Assembly: GCA_937957845.1 (NCBI GenBank)
Contig: CALGOD010000996.1
Coordinates: forward strand, 1 to 5,069
From: an uncultured Nocardiopsis sp.
Lineage (GTDB): Bacteria > Actinomycetota > Actinomycetes > Streptosporangiales > Streptosporangiaceae
Length of the DNA stretch: 5,069 bases
Direction of reading: 5' to 3'
The position numbers were made by a program, and so were the translations under genes. Positions within the stretch are counted from its first letter, which is position 1. Every line of letters starts with the position of its first letter. Under the pieces are notes generated by a model. That model saw only the letters and a program-made list of their open reading frames with translations. It made no database searches and had not been told where the DNA came from. Of the stretch, positions 1 through 5,069 are shown piece after piece.

Positions 1-54
1 GCCAAAAGCCCCTGATTCTGTTTCAATTTCCACTTCTACGGTAGGATTTCCCCG
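1..54 (-). pseudogene. eno: Enolase N-terminal fragment, foreign low-GC DNA at the contig edge
   Basis: Read on the minus strand from 54 down to 1, the 18 codons give RGNPTVEVEIETESGAFG without a stop. Enolase (2-phosphoglycerate to phosphoenolpyruvate, glycolysis, cytoplasm) carries near its N-terminus a very conserved DSRGNPTVEVE block followed by TESGAFGRA, so the match is close and in register. Third positions are mostly A/T (for example GAA for Glu, ACA for Thr, TTT for Phe), and G+C is 26 of 54 bases, unlike the GC-rich remainder. The codon before RGNP reads CAT (His) where enolase has Ser, so similarity ends at the join near base 54/55. The fragment is cut at both ends and is not a functional gene here. 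It most likely comes from a low-GC bacterium such as a Firmicute, joined by a chimeric read or misassembly. A real recombination event is less likely. Confidence 0.85.
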
Positions 55-741
55 ATGATCGCGGTCGCCGTGGGCGTCCCCCTCGGCTACCTCGCCGCGC
101 GCAAGCGGGGATCGGCACTGGACTTCGCCGCCGTCGGAGGCTCCCTCCTGGGCATCTGTACGCCGGTGTTCTTCCTCGCCTTCATCCTGAAGGTGATCTT
201 CGCCGAACGGCTCGGTGTGTTCCCCTCGGCCTTCCGGCTCTCCCCGGGCATGAGCCGCACCAACCTCAGCGGATTCGTCGTCCTCGACGGCATCAGGACG
301 GGTGAGTTCGACGTGGTGTGGGACGCCCTGCTCCACCTCGCCCTGCCCGGGGTCGCGTTGGCCTCGATCCCCCTCGCCGTGATCGTGCGCATGACCCGGG
401 CCAGCGTCCTGGAGGTCCTCAGCGAGGACTACGTGCGCACCGCCAACGCCAAGGGACTGCGACCGGGCACCGTGCGCACCCGCCACGTGATGCGCAACGC
501 CCTCCTGCCTGTGGTGACCGCGGTCGGTCTGCTCACCGGAAGCCTGTTCGCCGGAGCGGTGCTCACCGAGAGCGTCTTCGCCTTCCCCGGGATCGGCTCC
601 TTCATCTACGCCGCCACGCAGACGCGCGACTACCCGGTCCTGACCGGGTTCATCCTCCTCATCGCGACCCTGTACGTGTTCATCAACCTGTTGGTGGACA
701 TCTCCTACAGCCTCCTCGACCCGAGAATGCGGGCCCAGTGA
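55..741 (+). CDS. dppB: Peptide ABC transporter permease, DppB/OppB family, 5'-truncated
   Basis: This is the first transmembrane subunit of a peptide/nickel-type ABC importer, in the cytoplasmic membrane. The visible 228 residues cover only the later part of the family's usual 310-340. The first membrane helix, the extracytoplasmic loop and the start of the core domain (about 100 residues) are missing. Visible hydrophobic segments lie near residues 1-14, 27-50, 92-112, 150-173 and 196-217. The EAA coupling loop that docks onto the ATPases is at about 125-152 (EDYVRTANAKG ... ALLP). The typical VFAFPGIGSFIYAA block is at 174-187 and the C-terminal LLDPRMR is intact. The ATG at 55 sits exactly at the join with foreign DNA, and the frame upstream meets TGA at 13-15, so it is not the native start. 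The stop shares one base with the next start (TGATG, 739-743). Substrate (dipeptide, oligopeptide, other) cannot be told from the permease. Confidence 0.93.
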   Translation: MIAVAVGVPLGYLAARKRGSALDFAAVGGSLLGICTPVFFLAFILKVIFAERLGVFPSAFRLSPGMSRTNLSGFVVLDGIRTGEFDVVWDALLHLALPGVALASIPLAVIVRMTRASVLEVLSEDYVRTANAKGLRPGTVRTRHVMRNALLPVVTAVGLLTGSLFAGAVLTESVFAFPGIGSFIYAATQTRDYPVLTGFILLIATLYVFINLLVDISYSLLDPRMRAQ

Positions 742-1784
742 TGCCGACGACACCGAGCTCCCAGAACGGGTCCGAGACCCGGACCGACCCGGAACACACG
801 GACGCCGCCGCTGAGCGCACCCCCCTGCTCGGACGCAAGGCGGCCAAGATCGACAGACTGGCCGAACTCATGGGCCGGCGCGAGGAGAGCGACCACGGCG
901 CCGGAGTCTGGCGCACCGCCCTGGCCCGGATGCGTCGTAGTCCCATGGCCATCACGGGCGCCGTCCTCGTCGCGATCTTCCTGATCGTGGCGCTGTTCTC
1001 GCCGCTCATCGCCCCCTACAGCCCCACGGCACAGACCTGGGGCGCGGAGGTCTTCCCCAACCGCAACGTGTTCGTCGGTCCGCGCGCCGAGAACTGGCTC
1101 GGCCTGGACAACCTGGGACGTGACCAGTTCTCCCGCATGGTGATCGGCGCCCGCCAGACCCTCCTGGTCGGTGTGGTCGCCACTCTGGTCGGTTTCGGCG
1201 TCGGCGCCCTGCTGGGCGGCACGGCCGGAGCGGCCGCGGTCCTGGGCGGATACTGGGGGCGCCAGGTCGACAACATGGGCATGCGCCTCGGCGACATGAT
1301 GTTGGCGTTGCCCGCCCTGCTCCTGGCCGTCACCATCGCCGCTCTCGTCGGCCCCAGTCTGACCACGGTGATGCTCGCGGTCGGTGTCGCCCAAGTCCCG
1401 ATCTTCGCCCGCCTGCTACGCGGGGCGATGCTCTCCCAAGGCAGTCGCGACTACGTGCTGGCGGCCCGCGCGCTGGGCGTGCGCAAACACAAGATCGCCC
1501 TGGCGCACATCCTGCCGAACTCGCTCGGACCGGTGATCGTGCAGTCCACGCTCACCCTGGCCACGGCCATCATCGACGCGGCGGCCCTGTCCTACCTGGG
1601 ACTGGGCAACCCGGACCCGGCCTTCCCCGAGTGGGGGACCATGCTCGCCGACGCCCAACGGTTCCTGTCCAGCGCACCGCAGCTGGCCGTGTACCCGGCA
1701 CTGGCCATCATCGTCACCGCCCTGGGCTTCACCCTCTTGGGCGAGGCGATGCGCGAAGCACTCGACCCGAAGCTGAGGAAGTGA
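741..1784 (+). CDS. dppC: Peptide ABC transporter permease, DppC/OppC family
   Basis: This is the second transmembrane subunit of the importer, 347 residues, complete. The start at ATG 741 overlaps the dppB stop (TGATG). No clear Shine-Dalgarno precedes it, so translation is probably coupled to dppB. Residues 1-55 are hydrophilic and charged, a longer cytoplasmic tail than in many family members. An OppC_N-type segment follows: RRSPMA, then helix 1 at about 69-92, then the WLGLDNLGRDQFSR motif at 119-132, which is the family hallmark. Further helices lie near 140-170, 185-203, 207-225, 266-285 and 318-335. The EAA loop is at about 236-264 (RDYVLAARALG ... HILPNSLGPV), and the SYLGLGNPDPAFPEWG motif at 284-299 is typical of the family. 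The C-terminus DPKLRK fits the usual end. The family is certain; the substrate is not. Confidence 0.96.
   Translation: MPTTPSSQNGSETRTDPEHTDAAAERTPLLGRKAAKIDRLAELMGRREESDHGAGVWRTALARMRRSPMAITGAVLVAIFLIVALFSPLIAPYSPTAQTWGAEVFPNRNVFVGPRAENWLGLDNLGRDQFSRMVIGARQTLLVGVVATLVGFGVGALLGGTAGAAAVLGGYWGRQVDNMGMRLGDMMLALPALLLAVTIAALVGPSLTTVMLAVGVAQVPIFARLLRGAMLSQGSRDYVLAARALGVRKHKIALAHILPNSLGPVIVQSTLTLATAIIDAAALSYLGLGNPDPAFPEWGTMLADAQRFLSSAPQLAVYPALAIIVTALGFTLLGEAMREALDPKLRK
1775..1781 (+). promoter_or_regulatory. Ribosome binding site of dppD
   Basis: GAGGAAG ends 5 bases before ATG 1787 and overlaps the last codons of dppC. It selects this start over in-frame codons further upstream, which lie inside dppC. 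Confidence 0.75.
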
Positions 1785-1786
1785 CC

Positions 1787-2905
1787 ATGAGTTCCAGCAC
1801 GCCGCTGTTGGCGGTGGACGAGCTGTCCGTGGTGTTCGGCGGGCGCGGCTCCGACGAGGTGCGGGCCGTGGACGGGGTGTCCTTCACCCTGGAGGAGGGC
1901 CGGGTGACCGGCCTGGTCGGCGAGTCCGGCTGCGGAAAGAGCGTCACCTCGCTCGCCCTGATGGGACTGCTCCCCGAACGGGGGGTGAAGGTCGGGGGAA
2001 GCGCCGTCATGCGCCTGCCCGAGGGCCCCGTCGACCTGCTGAAGCTCTCGCAGAGACGGATGCGCGACCTGCGCGGATCGCGGCTGGCGATGATCTTCCA
2101 GGACCCGCTCAGCTCCCTCAACCCCGTGGTGCCGATCGGCCGCCAGGTCACCGAGATCCTGAAACGGCACCGGGGCATGCGCGGCTCGGCCGCGGAGAAA
2201 GAGGCCGCGGAGCTGCTGAACCGTGTGGGCATCCCCGACCCGAACCGGCGCCTGCGCGAGTACCCCCACCAACTGTCGGGCGGTATGCGCCAGCGTGCGC
2301 TGATCGCCATGGCGGTGGCCTGCCGTCCCCGGGTGATGATCGCCGACGAGCCCACCACCGCCCTCGACGTCACCATCCAGGCGCAGATCCTGGAACTGCT
2401 CAAGGACCTGGTCACGGAGGAGGGCACCGCCCTGCTGATGATCACGCACGACCTGGGCGTGGTCGCGGGCCTGTGCGACGACATCAACGTCCTGTACGCG
2501 GGCAGGGCCGTGGAGAAGGCCCCCCGGGCGCCACTGTTCGCCGATCCCACCCACCCCTACACGGTCGGACTGCTGGGCTCCATCCCGCGGCTGGACGCCC
2601 CGCGGGGCGAACCGCTCACCCCCATCCGCGGATCGATCAACGACAACATCGCCTGGGAGAAGGGCTGCGCGTTCGCGCCCCGCTGCGACCACTACACCCT
2701 GGAATGCCTGCAGGGACCGCCCGCGCTGGCGGCGGTGGGCACCACGGCCGGGGTGGAGGGCCAGGAGCGGAGCCACACCGTCGGAACGGGGGGCGCCGAG
2801 CACGTGCACAGGTGCGTGAACCCCATCGGCCACGCGGACGTCCTGGACCGGCCCTCACTGGAGAGCCCGGCCCTGGTCGGCGAAGACGAGGAGGCGCAGG
2901 GATGA
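1787..2905 (+). CDS. dppD: Peptide ABC transporter ATPase, DppD/OppD family
   Basis: This is one of two cytoplasmic ATPases that power the importer, 372 residues. All nucleotide-binding motifs are present: Walker A GESGCGKS (45-52), Q-loop Gln105 in FQDPLSSLNP, signature LSGGMRQR (163-170), Walker B VMIADEP (183-189, Asp187 and catalytic Glu188), D-loop ALD (192-194) and switch His221. The C-terminal oligopeptide-transporter domain (about 250-345) has HPYT (256-259) and four cysteines, 294, 300, 307 and 343, in the arrangement that binds a [4Fe-4S] cluster in studied DppD proteins. Cluster binding here is inferred. The stretch from Cys307 to Cys343 is Gly/Ala-rich, and the last 25 residues are acidic. 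ATG 1787 lies 2 bases after the dppC stop and has a good Shine-Dalgarno sequence. The stop overlaps the next start (ATGA, 2902-2905). Whether it should be called DppD or OppD cannot be decided here. Confidence 0.96.
   Translation: MSSSTPLLAVDELSVVFGGRGSDEVRAVDGVSFTLEEGRVTGLVGESGCGKSVTSLALMGLLPERGVKVGGSAVMRLPEGPVDLLKLSQRRMRDLRGSRLAMIFQDPLSSLNPVVPIGRQVTEILKRHRGMRGSAAEKEAAELLNRVGIPDPNRRLREYPHQLSGGMRQRALIAMAVACRPRVMIADEPTTALDVTIQAQILELLKDLVTEEGTALLMITHDLGVVAGLCDDINVLYAGRAVEKAPRAPLFADPTHPYTVGLLGSIPRLDAPRGEPLTPIRGSINDNIAWEKGCAFAPRCDHYTLECLQGPPALAAVGTTAGVEGQERSHTVGTGGAEHVHRCVNPIGHADVLDRPSLESPALVGEDEEAQG
2888..2894 (+). promoter_or_regulatory. Ribosome binding site of dppF
   Basis: GAGGAGG lies 7 bases before ATG 2902, inside the end of dppD. 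It is the strongest Shine-Dalgarno sequence in the window and fixes the dppF start. Coupled re-initiation through the ATGA overlap is also likely. Confidence 0.8.
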
Positions 2906-4008
2906 GCCTGCTGCGGATCAACGACCTCAAGGTGCACTTCCCCCTCCGGAGGGGAGTGCTCTTCGACCGCACGGTCGGACACGTACGGGCCGTGGACGGT
3001 GTGAGCCTGGAGATCCGGCGGGGCCAGACCTACGGCCTTGTGGGGGAGTCCGGATGCGGCAAGACCACCCTGGGGCGGGCCGTGCTGCGGCTGGTGGACA
3101 TCACCGAAGGCGAGGTGCTCTTCGACGGTCGGGACCTGGCCGGGCTGGACAGTGAGTCGATGCGCCGTGAGCGCAAGAACCTGCAGATGGTCTTTCAGGA
3201 CCCGCTGGGCAGCCTCAACCCCCGACAGAACATCGGTTCCATCCTCCTGGAGGGATTGCAGACCCACGGGATCGGTGGTCCGGCCGAGGGTGAGGAGCCG
3301 CGAGGAGGCGGAAAGCGGCGCGAGGAGGTGCTGAAGGACCAGCGCAGGCGCGTGGTCGAGGCACTGGAGAGGGTGGGCCTGTCGGCGAAGGCGCTCACCC
3401 GCTACCCGCACGAATTCTCCGGGGGACAGCGTCAGCGCATCGGTATCGCCCGCGCGTTGGTGCTGGAGCCGGACCTCATCATCTGCGACGAGCCGGTGTC
3501 GGCGCTGGACGTGTCGATCCAGGCACAGGTGCTCAACCTGCTGGAGAGCCTGCAGGAGGAGCTGGGACTGACCTACCTGGTGATCGCGCACGACCTGGCG
3601 GTGGTCCGTCACGTCAGCGACATGGTCGGAGTGATGTACCTGGGTTCGCTGGTGGAGGAGGCCTCCAGCGACGAACTGTACGAGACGCCCATGCACCCGT
3701 ACACACGGTCGTTGATGTCGGCGGTACCGGTACCGGACCCGCAGGTGGAGGACACCCGGGAGCGCATCCTGCTCGCCGGCGACCTGCCCTCGCCCGCCGA
3801 CCCGCCCACCGGGTGTCGCTTCCACACCCGCTGCCCGTGGCGGCAGAAGGAGCGGTGCGACACCGAACGCCCCGAACTCCGCCCGCTCGACGGGGCGGCC
3901 GAGGGCAGCACCCACCGTGTCGCCTGTCACTACGCCGAACAGATCCTCGCAGGTGAAATCCACCCCAACGAGGACATGGCCGAGCGCATCGTGCACGGCG
4001 CCGGTTGA
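2902..4008 (+). CDS. dppF: Peptide ABC transporter ATPase, DppF/OppF family
   Basis: This is the partner ATPase of DppD, 368 residues, cytoplasmic, completing the DppBCDF core. Motifs: Walker A GESGCGKT (48-55), Q-loop Gln99 in VFQDPLGSLNPR, signature FSGGQRQR (172-179), Walker B LIICDEP (192-198, Asp196 and Glu197), D-loop ALD (201-203) and switch His230. HPYTRSLMSAVP (265-276) and the C-terminal domain follow, with cysteines 305, 311, 319 and 342. Their spacing resembles DppD, so iron-sulfur binding is possible but is an inference. Residues about 123-150, between Q-loop and signature, form a charged Gly/Glu/Arg/Lys-rich insertion that looks longer than usual for the helical subdomain. The start overlaps the dppD stop by four bases and has a GAGGAGG ribosome site. 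It is the last gene of the operon; a strong hairpin begins 12 bases after the stop. Confidence 0.96.
   Translation: MSLLRINDLKVHFPLRRGVLFDRTVGHVRAVDGVSLEIRRGQTYGLVGESGCGKTTLGRAVLRLVDITEGEVLFDGRDLAGLDSESMRRERKNLQMVFQDPLGSLNPRQNIGSILLEGLQTHGIGGPAEGEEPRGGGKRREEVLKDQRRRVVEALERVGLSAKALTRYPHEFSGGQRQRIGIARALVLEPDLIICDEPVSALDVSIQAQVLNLLESLQEELGLTYLVIAHDLAVVRHVSDMVGVMYLGSLVEEASSDELYETPMHPYTRSLMSAVPVPDPQVEDTRERILLAGDLPSPADPPTGCRFHTRCPWRQKERCDTERPELRPLDGAAEGSTHRVACHYAEQILAGEIHPNEDMAERIVHGAG
2941..2954 (+). repeat. 14-bp perfect palindrome inside the dppF 5' coding region
   Basis: CCCCTCCGGAGGGG is a perfect palindrome 39 bases after the dppF start, encoding the conserved FPLRRG stretch. GC-rich coding DNA gives such palindromes readily. 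No regulatory role can be claimed. Confidence 0.4.
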
Positions 4009-4020
4009 GCCGACCGGCGG

Positions 4021-4053
4021 CGGGCGGTCTCCCGGGACCCGGGAGACCGCCCG
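4021..4053 (+). terminator. Strong hairpin terminator after dppF
   Basis: The arms CGGGCGGTCTCCCGGG (4021-4036) and CCCGGGAGACCGCCCG (4038-4053) are perfect reverse complements around a single A. In RNA the real loop would be about 3-5 bases, leaving roughly 14 uninterrupted pairs, almost all G-C. It begins 12 bases after the dppF stop and no T-run follows. Terminators without a U-tract are common in high-GC actinobacteria, so the likely role is to end the dpp transcript and protect its 3' end. Confidence 0.8.
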
Positions 4054-4483
4054 TCAGGTCGACACCGCCATGCTCCGTGGGGTCGGACATGACACCCGTC
4101 ATCCCGAGATCGTGAATCCCTCACGGCCATGCGATGACGGGGACGACTTCCGTCGGAGGGTGGTCTGCGAGAATCTGGGGGACGACCTTCGCCGGTCCCG
4201 CCCCGTGACCCCCGGATGAGGAGACACAGGGGGCGGTCTCGGCGGCCTCGGACCCGTGCCGCTTCGGGAGGCCACGACACCCCGTTCGGAACCTCGGCCC
4301 GGTCGACGGAGTCCGATCCGGTGACGACCCTTGGACGGTGGTGCTTCTCCCGTGCTGTTGATCTCCCTCCTGCTCCGCCATTTCACCCTGAGCGTCCAGC
4401 GCCTGTTGGACCGGACGCGGATCTGGTCGCTGTCCGTGGGTTCTTCACTCTGGCTCGTCGTCGATCGAGGTCAGGGTGAGCCG
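4054..4483. other. Intergenic stretch without a convincing gene
   Basis: These 430 bases lie between the dpp terminator and the small membrane protein gene. Open frames exist, for example from ATG 4216 to 4479 on the plus strand, but that frame has many A/T third positions, an Arg-rich composition and no recognisable motif. The first third holds several inverted repeats (see 4089-4154). GGGCGGTCTC, part of the terminator's left arm at 4022-4031, recurs at 4231-4240. I found no tRNA, no convincing sigma-70-type promoter and no mobile element ends. The promoter for the next gene presumably lies here but I cannot place it. Confidence 0.5.
4089..4154 (+). other. Cluster of overlapping, mutually exclusive inverted repeats
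   Basis: Four stems can be drawn. ATGAC (4089-4093) pairs with GTCAT (4098-4102) over an ACCC loop. CCCGTCATC (4095-4103) pairs perfectly with GATGACGGG (4133-4141) and encloses CGTGA (4111-4115) paired with TCACG (4121-4125). GACGG (4136-4140) can pair instead with CCGTC (4150-4154). The 9-bp stem excludes the first and last stems, as in attenuator-like or operator-like elements. Chance is a real alternative in GC-rich DNA, and no known riboswitch or RNA family is recognised. Confidence 0.3.
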
Positions 4484-4684
4484 ATGGCGGACCCGATGGT
4501 GCTGTGGGCACTGAGCGTGGGCCCGGTGGCCGCAGGGATCACCGTCGGTATGTGGTACCTGGCGCGGCTCTCGGCCGATTCCATGGGACGGCGCGGGTTG
4601 CGTGTGCCGCTGTTCGTCCTGTCGCTCCTCTTCTGGCCGGCCCTTGTCGCCCTGGCGCTGTGGGGTCTGGCCGGCGAGACCTGA
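4484..4684 (+). CDS. Small two-helix membrane protein of unknown function
   Basis: From ATG 4484 the product has 66 residues. There are two hydrophobic helices: about residues 5-28 (VLWALSVGPVAAGITVGMWY) and 42-62 (rich in Leu, Val, Phe, Trp). A short polar loop with SADSMGRRG joins them. The Arg-rich loop suggests, by the positive-inside rule, that the loop faces the cytoplasm and both ends face outward. Third positions are about 88% G/C (58 of 66 codons), as in real genes of this genome. The weak Shine-Dalgarno candidate AGGGTGAG (4473-4480) precedes this ATG. The same frame is open upstream to TTG 4331 and could give a product of up to 117 residues. Part of that extension (about 4352-4438) is also GC3-rich and Leu-rich, so the start is uncertain. 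I recognise no family. It converges with the minus-strand gene ending at 4779. Confidence 0.6.
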   Translation: MADPMVLWALSVGPVAAGITVGMWYLARLSADSMGRRGLRVPLFVLSLLFWPALVALALWGLAGET

Positions 4685-4734
4685 CGGGCGAGCCCGTGCG
4701 TCGGCTCCGCACCCCCGCGCCGGTCCGGGCGCGG
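4684..4734. terminator. Possible bidirectional terminator between convergent genes
   Basis: Two short GC hairpins lie between the convergent stops. ACGGG (4684-4688) pairs with CCCGT (4693-4697) over CGAG. CCGCGCC (4715-4721) pairs with GGCGCGG (4728-4734) over GGTCCG. Neither is followed by a T-run in either direction. The position suits termination of both transcripts, but the stems are short. Confidence 0.35.
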
Positions 4735-4778
4735 CACACGTCGAGCAGGCGTTCGCGCAGGGCCGCGCCGCGTTCGGC

Positions 4779-5069
4779 TCAGCCTTGTTCCTGCGCCGCC
4801 GCGATGCGCCGGGCCAGGACTTCGGCGTCCGGAACGACCACGACGTAACGTCGCCCCTGGTCGAGGGTGAGCTCCACACCGTCGCCGCCTCGCATCAGGA
4901 GGCCGGTCGCGCCCTCACCGCCCAGTCGGATTCCGATGCCCCCGAAATCGGCGACGGGCTTCACCGGGACGATCTTCCACGACTGGATCCGACCGACCTG
5001 GATGGATTGTTTCCAGAACGGCCAAAAACGGAGGAGGAGCGTGTCGTCGGCCAGTCTCACGCGGACATG
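4779..5069 (-). CDS. PH-like domain protein, C-terminal part (5' end beyond window)
   Basis: On the minus strand the frame runs open from the window end (5069) to TGA at 4779-4781, giving 96 visible residues. GTG at 5060 is a possible start, but nothing requires it and the frame continues past the window, so I treat the gene as 5'-partial. The sequence alternates predicted beta strands (DTLLLRFWPFWKQSIQVGRI, then SWKIVPVKP), followed by FGGIGIRLGG, a hydrophobic strand LLMRGGDGVELTL, then QGRRYVVVVPDAEVLARRIAAA, a strand plus a C-terminal helix. This pattern resembles actinobacterial PH-like proteins that carry N-terminal membrane helices and end in a soluble beta domain with an FGGWGYR-like motif. 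The assignment is by pattern memory, not by search. Function in this family is not established. The gene is convergent with the small membrane protein gene. Confidence 0.6.
   Translation of the reverse strand, partial: HVRVRLADDTLLLRFWPFWKQSIQVGRIQSWKIVPVKPVADFGGIGIRLGGEGATGLLMRGGDGVELTLDQGRRYVVVVPDAEVLARRIAAAQEQG

Noticed and set aside
318..740. Upstream extension of the dppC frame inside dppB
   Set aside because: The translated stretch is Arg/Pro-rich out-of-frame dppB sequence. Family length, the TGATG overlap and the hydrophilic tail support ATG 741.
1592..2833. Long minus-strand open frame opposite dppC/dppD (413 codons)
   Set aside because: It is antisense to genes with intact ABC motifs, its composition is His/Gln/Gly/Arg-rich without any domain, and long antisense frames are expected in GC-rich coding DNA.
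2948..2958. Internal start of dppF at GTG 2956 behind GGAGGGG
   Set aside because: The purine run is too close to GTG for a proper spacing, and starting there would remove conserved N-terminal residues. ATG 2902 has a better site and an operon overlap.
3722..3738. Tandem GGTACC repeats in dppF
   Set aside because: They encode an ordinary Val-Pro-Val-Pro-Asp-Pro stretch at the usual place after HPYT. Two copies of a 6-base site are not a meaningful repeat.
2692..3996. Long minus-strand open frame opposite dppF (434 codons)
   Set aside because: It is an antisense shadow of dppF with no recognisable domain and a codon pattern set by the opposite strand.
3917..4219. Plus-strand open frame running from the end of dppF past the terminator
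   Set aside because: It begins out of frame within dppF, reads through a strong terminator hairpin, and shows no coding bias after 4053.
4357..4440. Possible sigma-70-like promoter (TTGATC or TTGGAC elements)
   Set aside because: No acceptable -10 hexamer lies at 16-19 bases from either element.
4216..4479. Plus-strand open frame of 87 codons
   Set aside because: Many third positions are A or T, the protein is Arg/Pro-rich, and there is no good ribosome site or motif.

Overview
The window is high-GC DNA with strong G/C preference at third codon positions, gene-dense and with overlapping start and stop codons. This is typical of Actinomycetota. A Nocardiopsis/Streptomyces-like host is plausible, but the genus cannot be fixed from the sequence alone. 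The odd length and the abnormal left edge suggest a complete short contig of a draft assembly (inference).

Layout. Bases 1-54 do not belong with the rest. They are roughly half G+C, and read on the minus strand they give an 18-residue stretch of the enolase N-terminal region in low-GC codon usage. At about base 55 this joins, mid-gene and in opposite orientation, to the interior of a dppB-type permease gene. From 55 to 4008 runs a compact plus-strand operon for a peptide/nickel-class ABC importer: a 5'-truncated permease (dppB-like), a second permease (dppC-like), and two ATPases (dppD-like and dppF-like). The genes are coupled by a TGATG overlap, a 2-base gap with a good Shine-Dalgarno sequence, and an ATGA overlap. 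A 16-bp perfect hairpin at 4021-4053 closes the operon.

Bases 4054-4483 show no convincing gene, but hold a cluster of mutually exclusive inverted repeats around 4089-4154. A small two-helix membrane protein gene (4484-4684, plus strand) follows. It converges on a minus-strand gene (4779-5069) whose 5' end lies beyond the window and whose product resembles the C-terminal beta-rich part of actinobacterial PH-like membrane-associated proteins.

How the genes work together. The two permeases form the membrane channel and the two ATPases power it. The solute-binding protein that would deliver the peptide (or other small solute) is not in the window and may lie upstream, in the part lost at the left junction. 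I see no previously undescribed system. The most striking observation is the apparent enolase/dppB chimera at the left edge, more likely a contamination or assembly artefact than biology.
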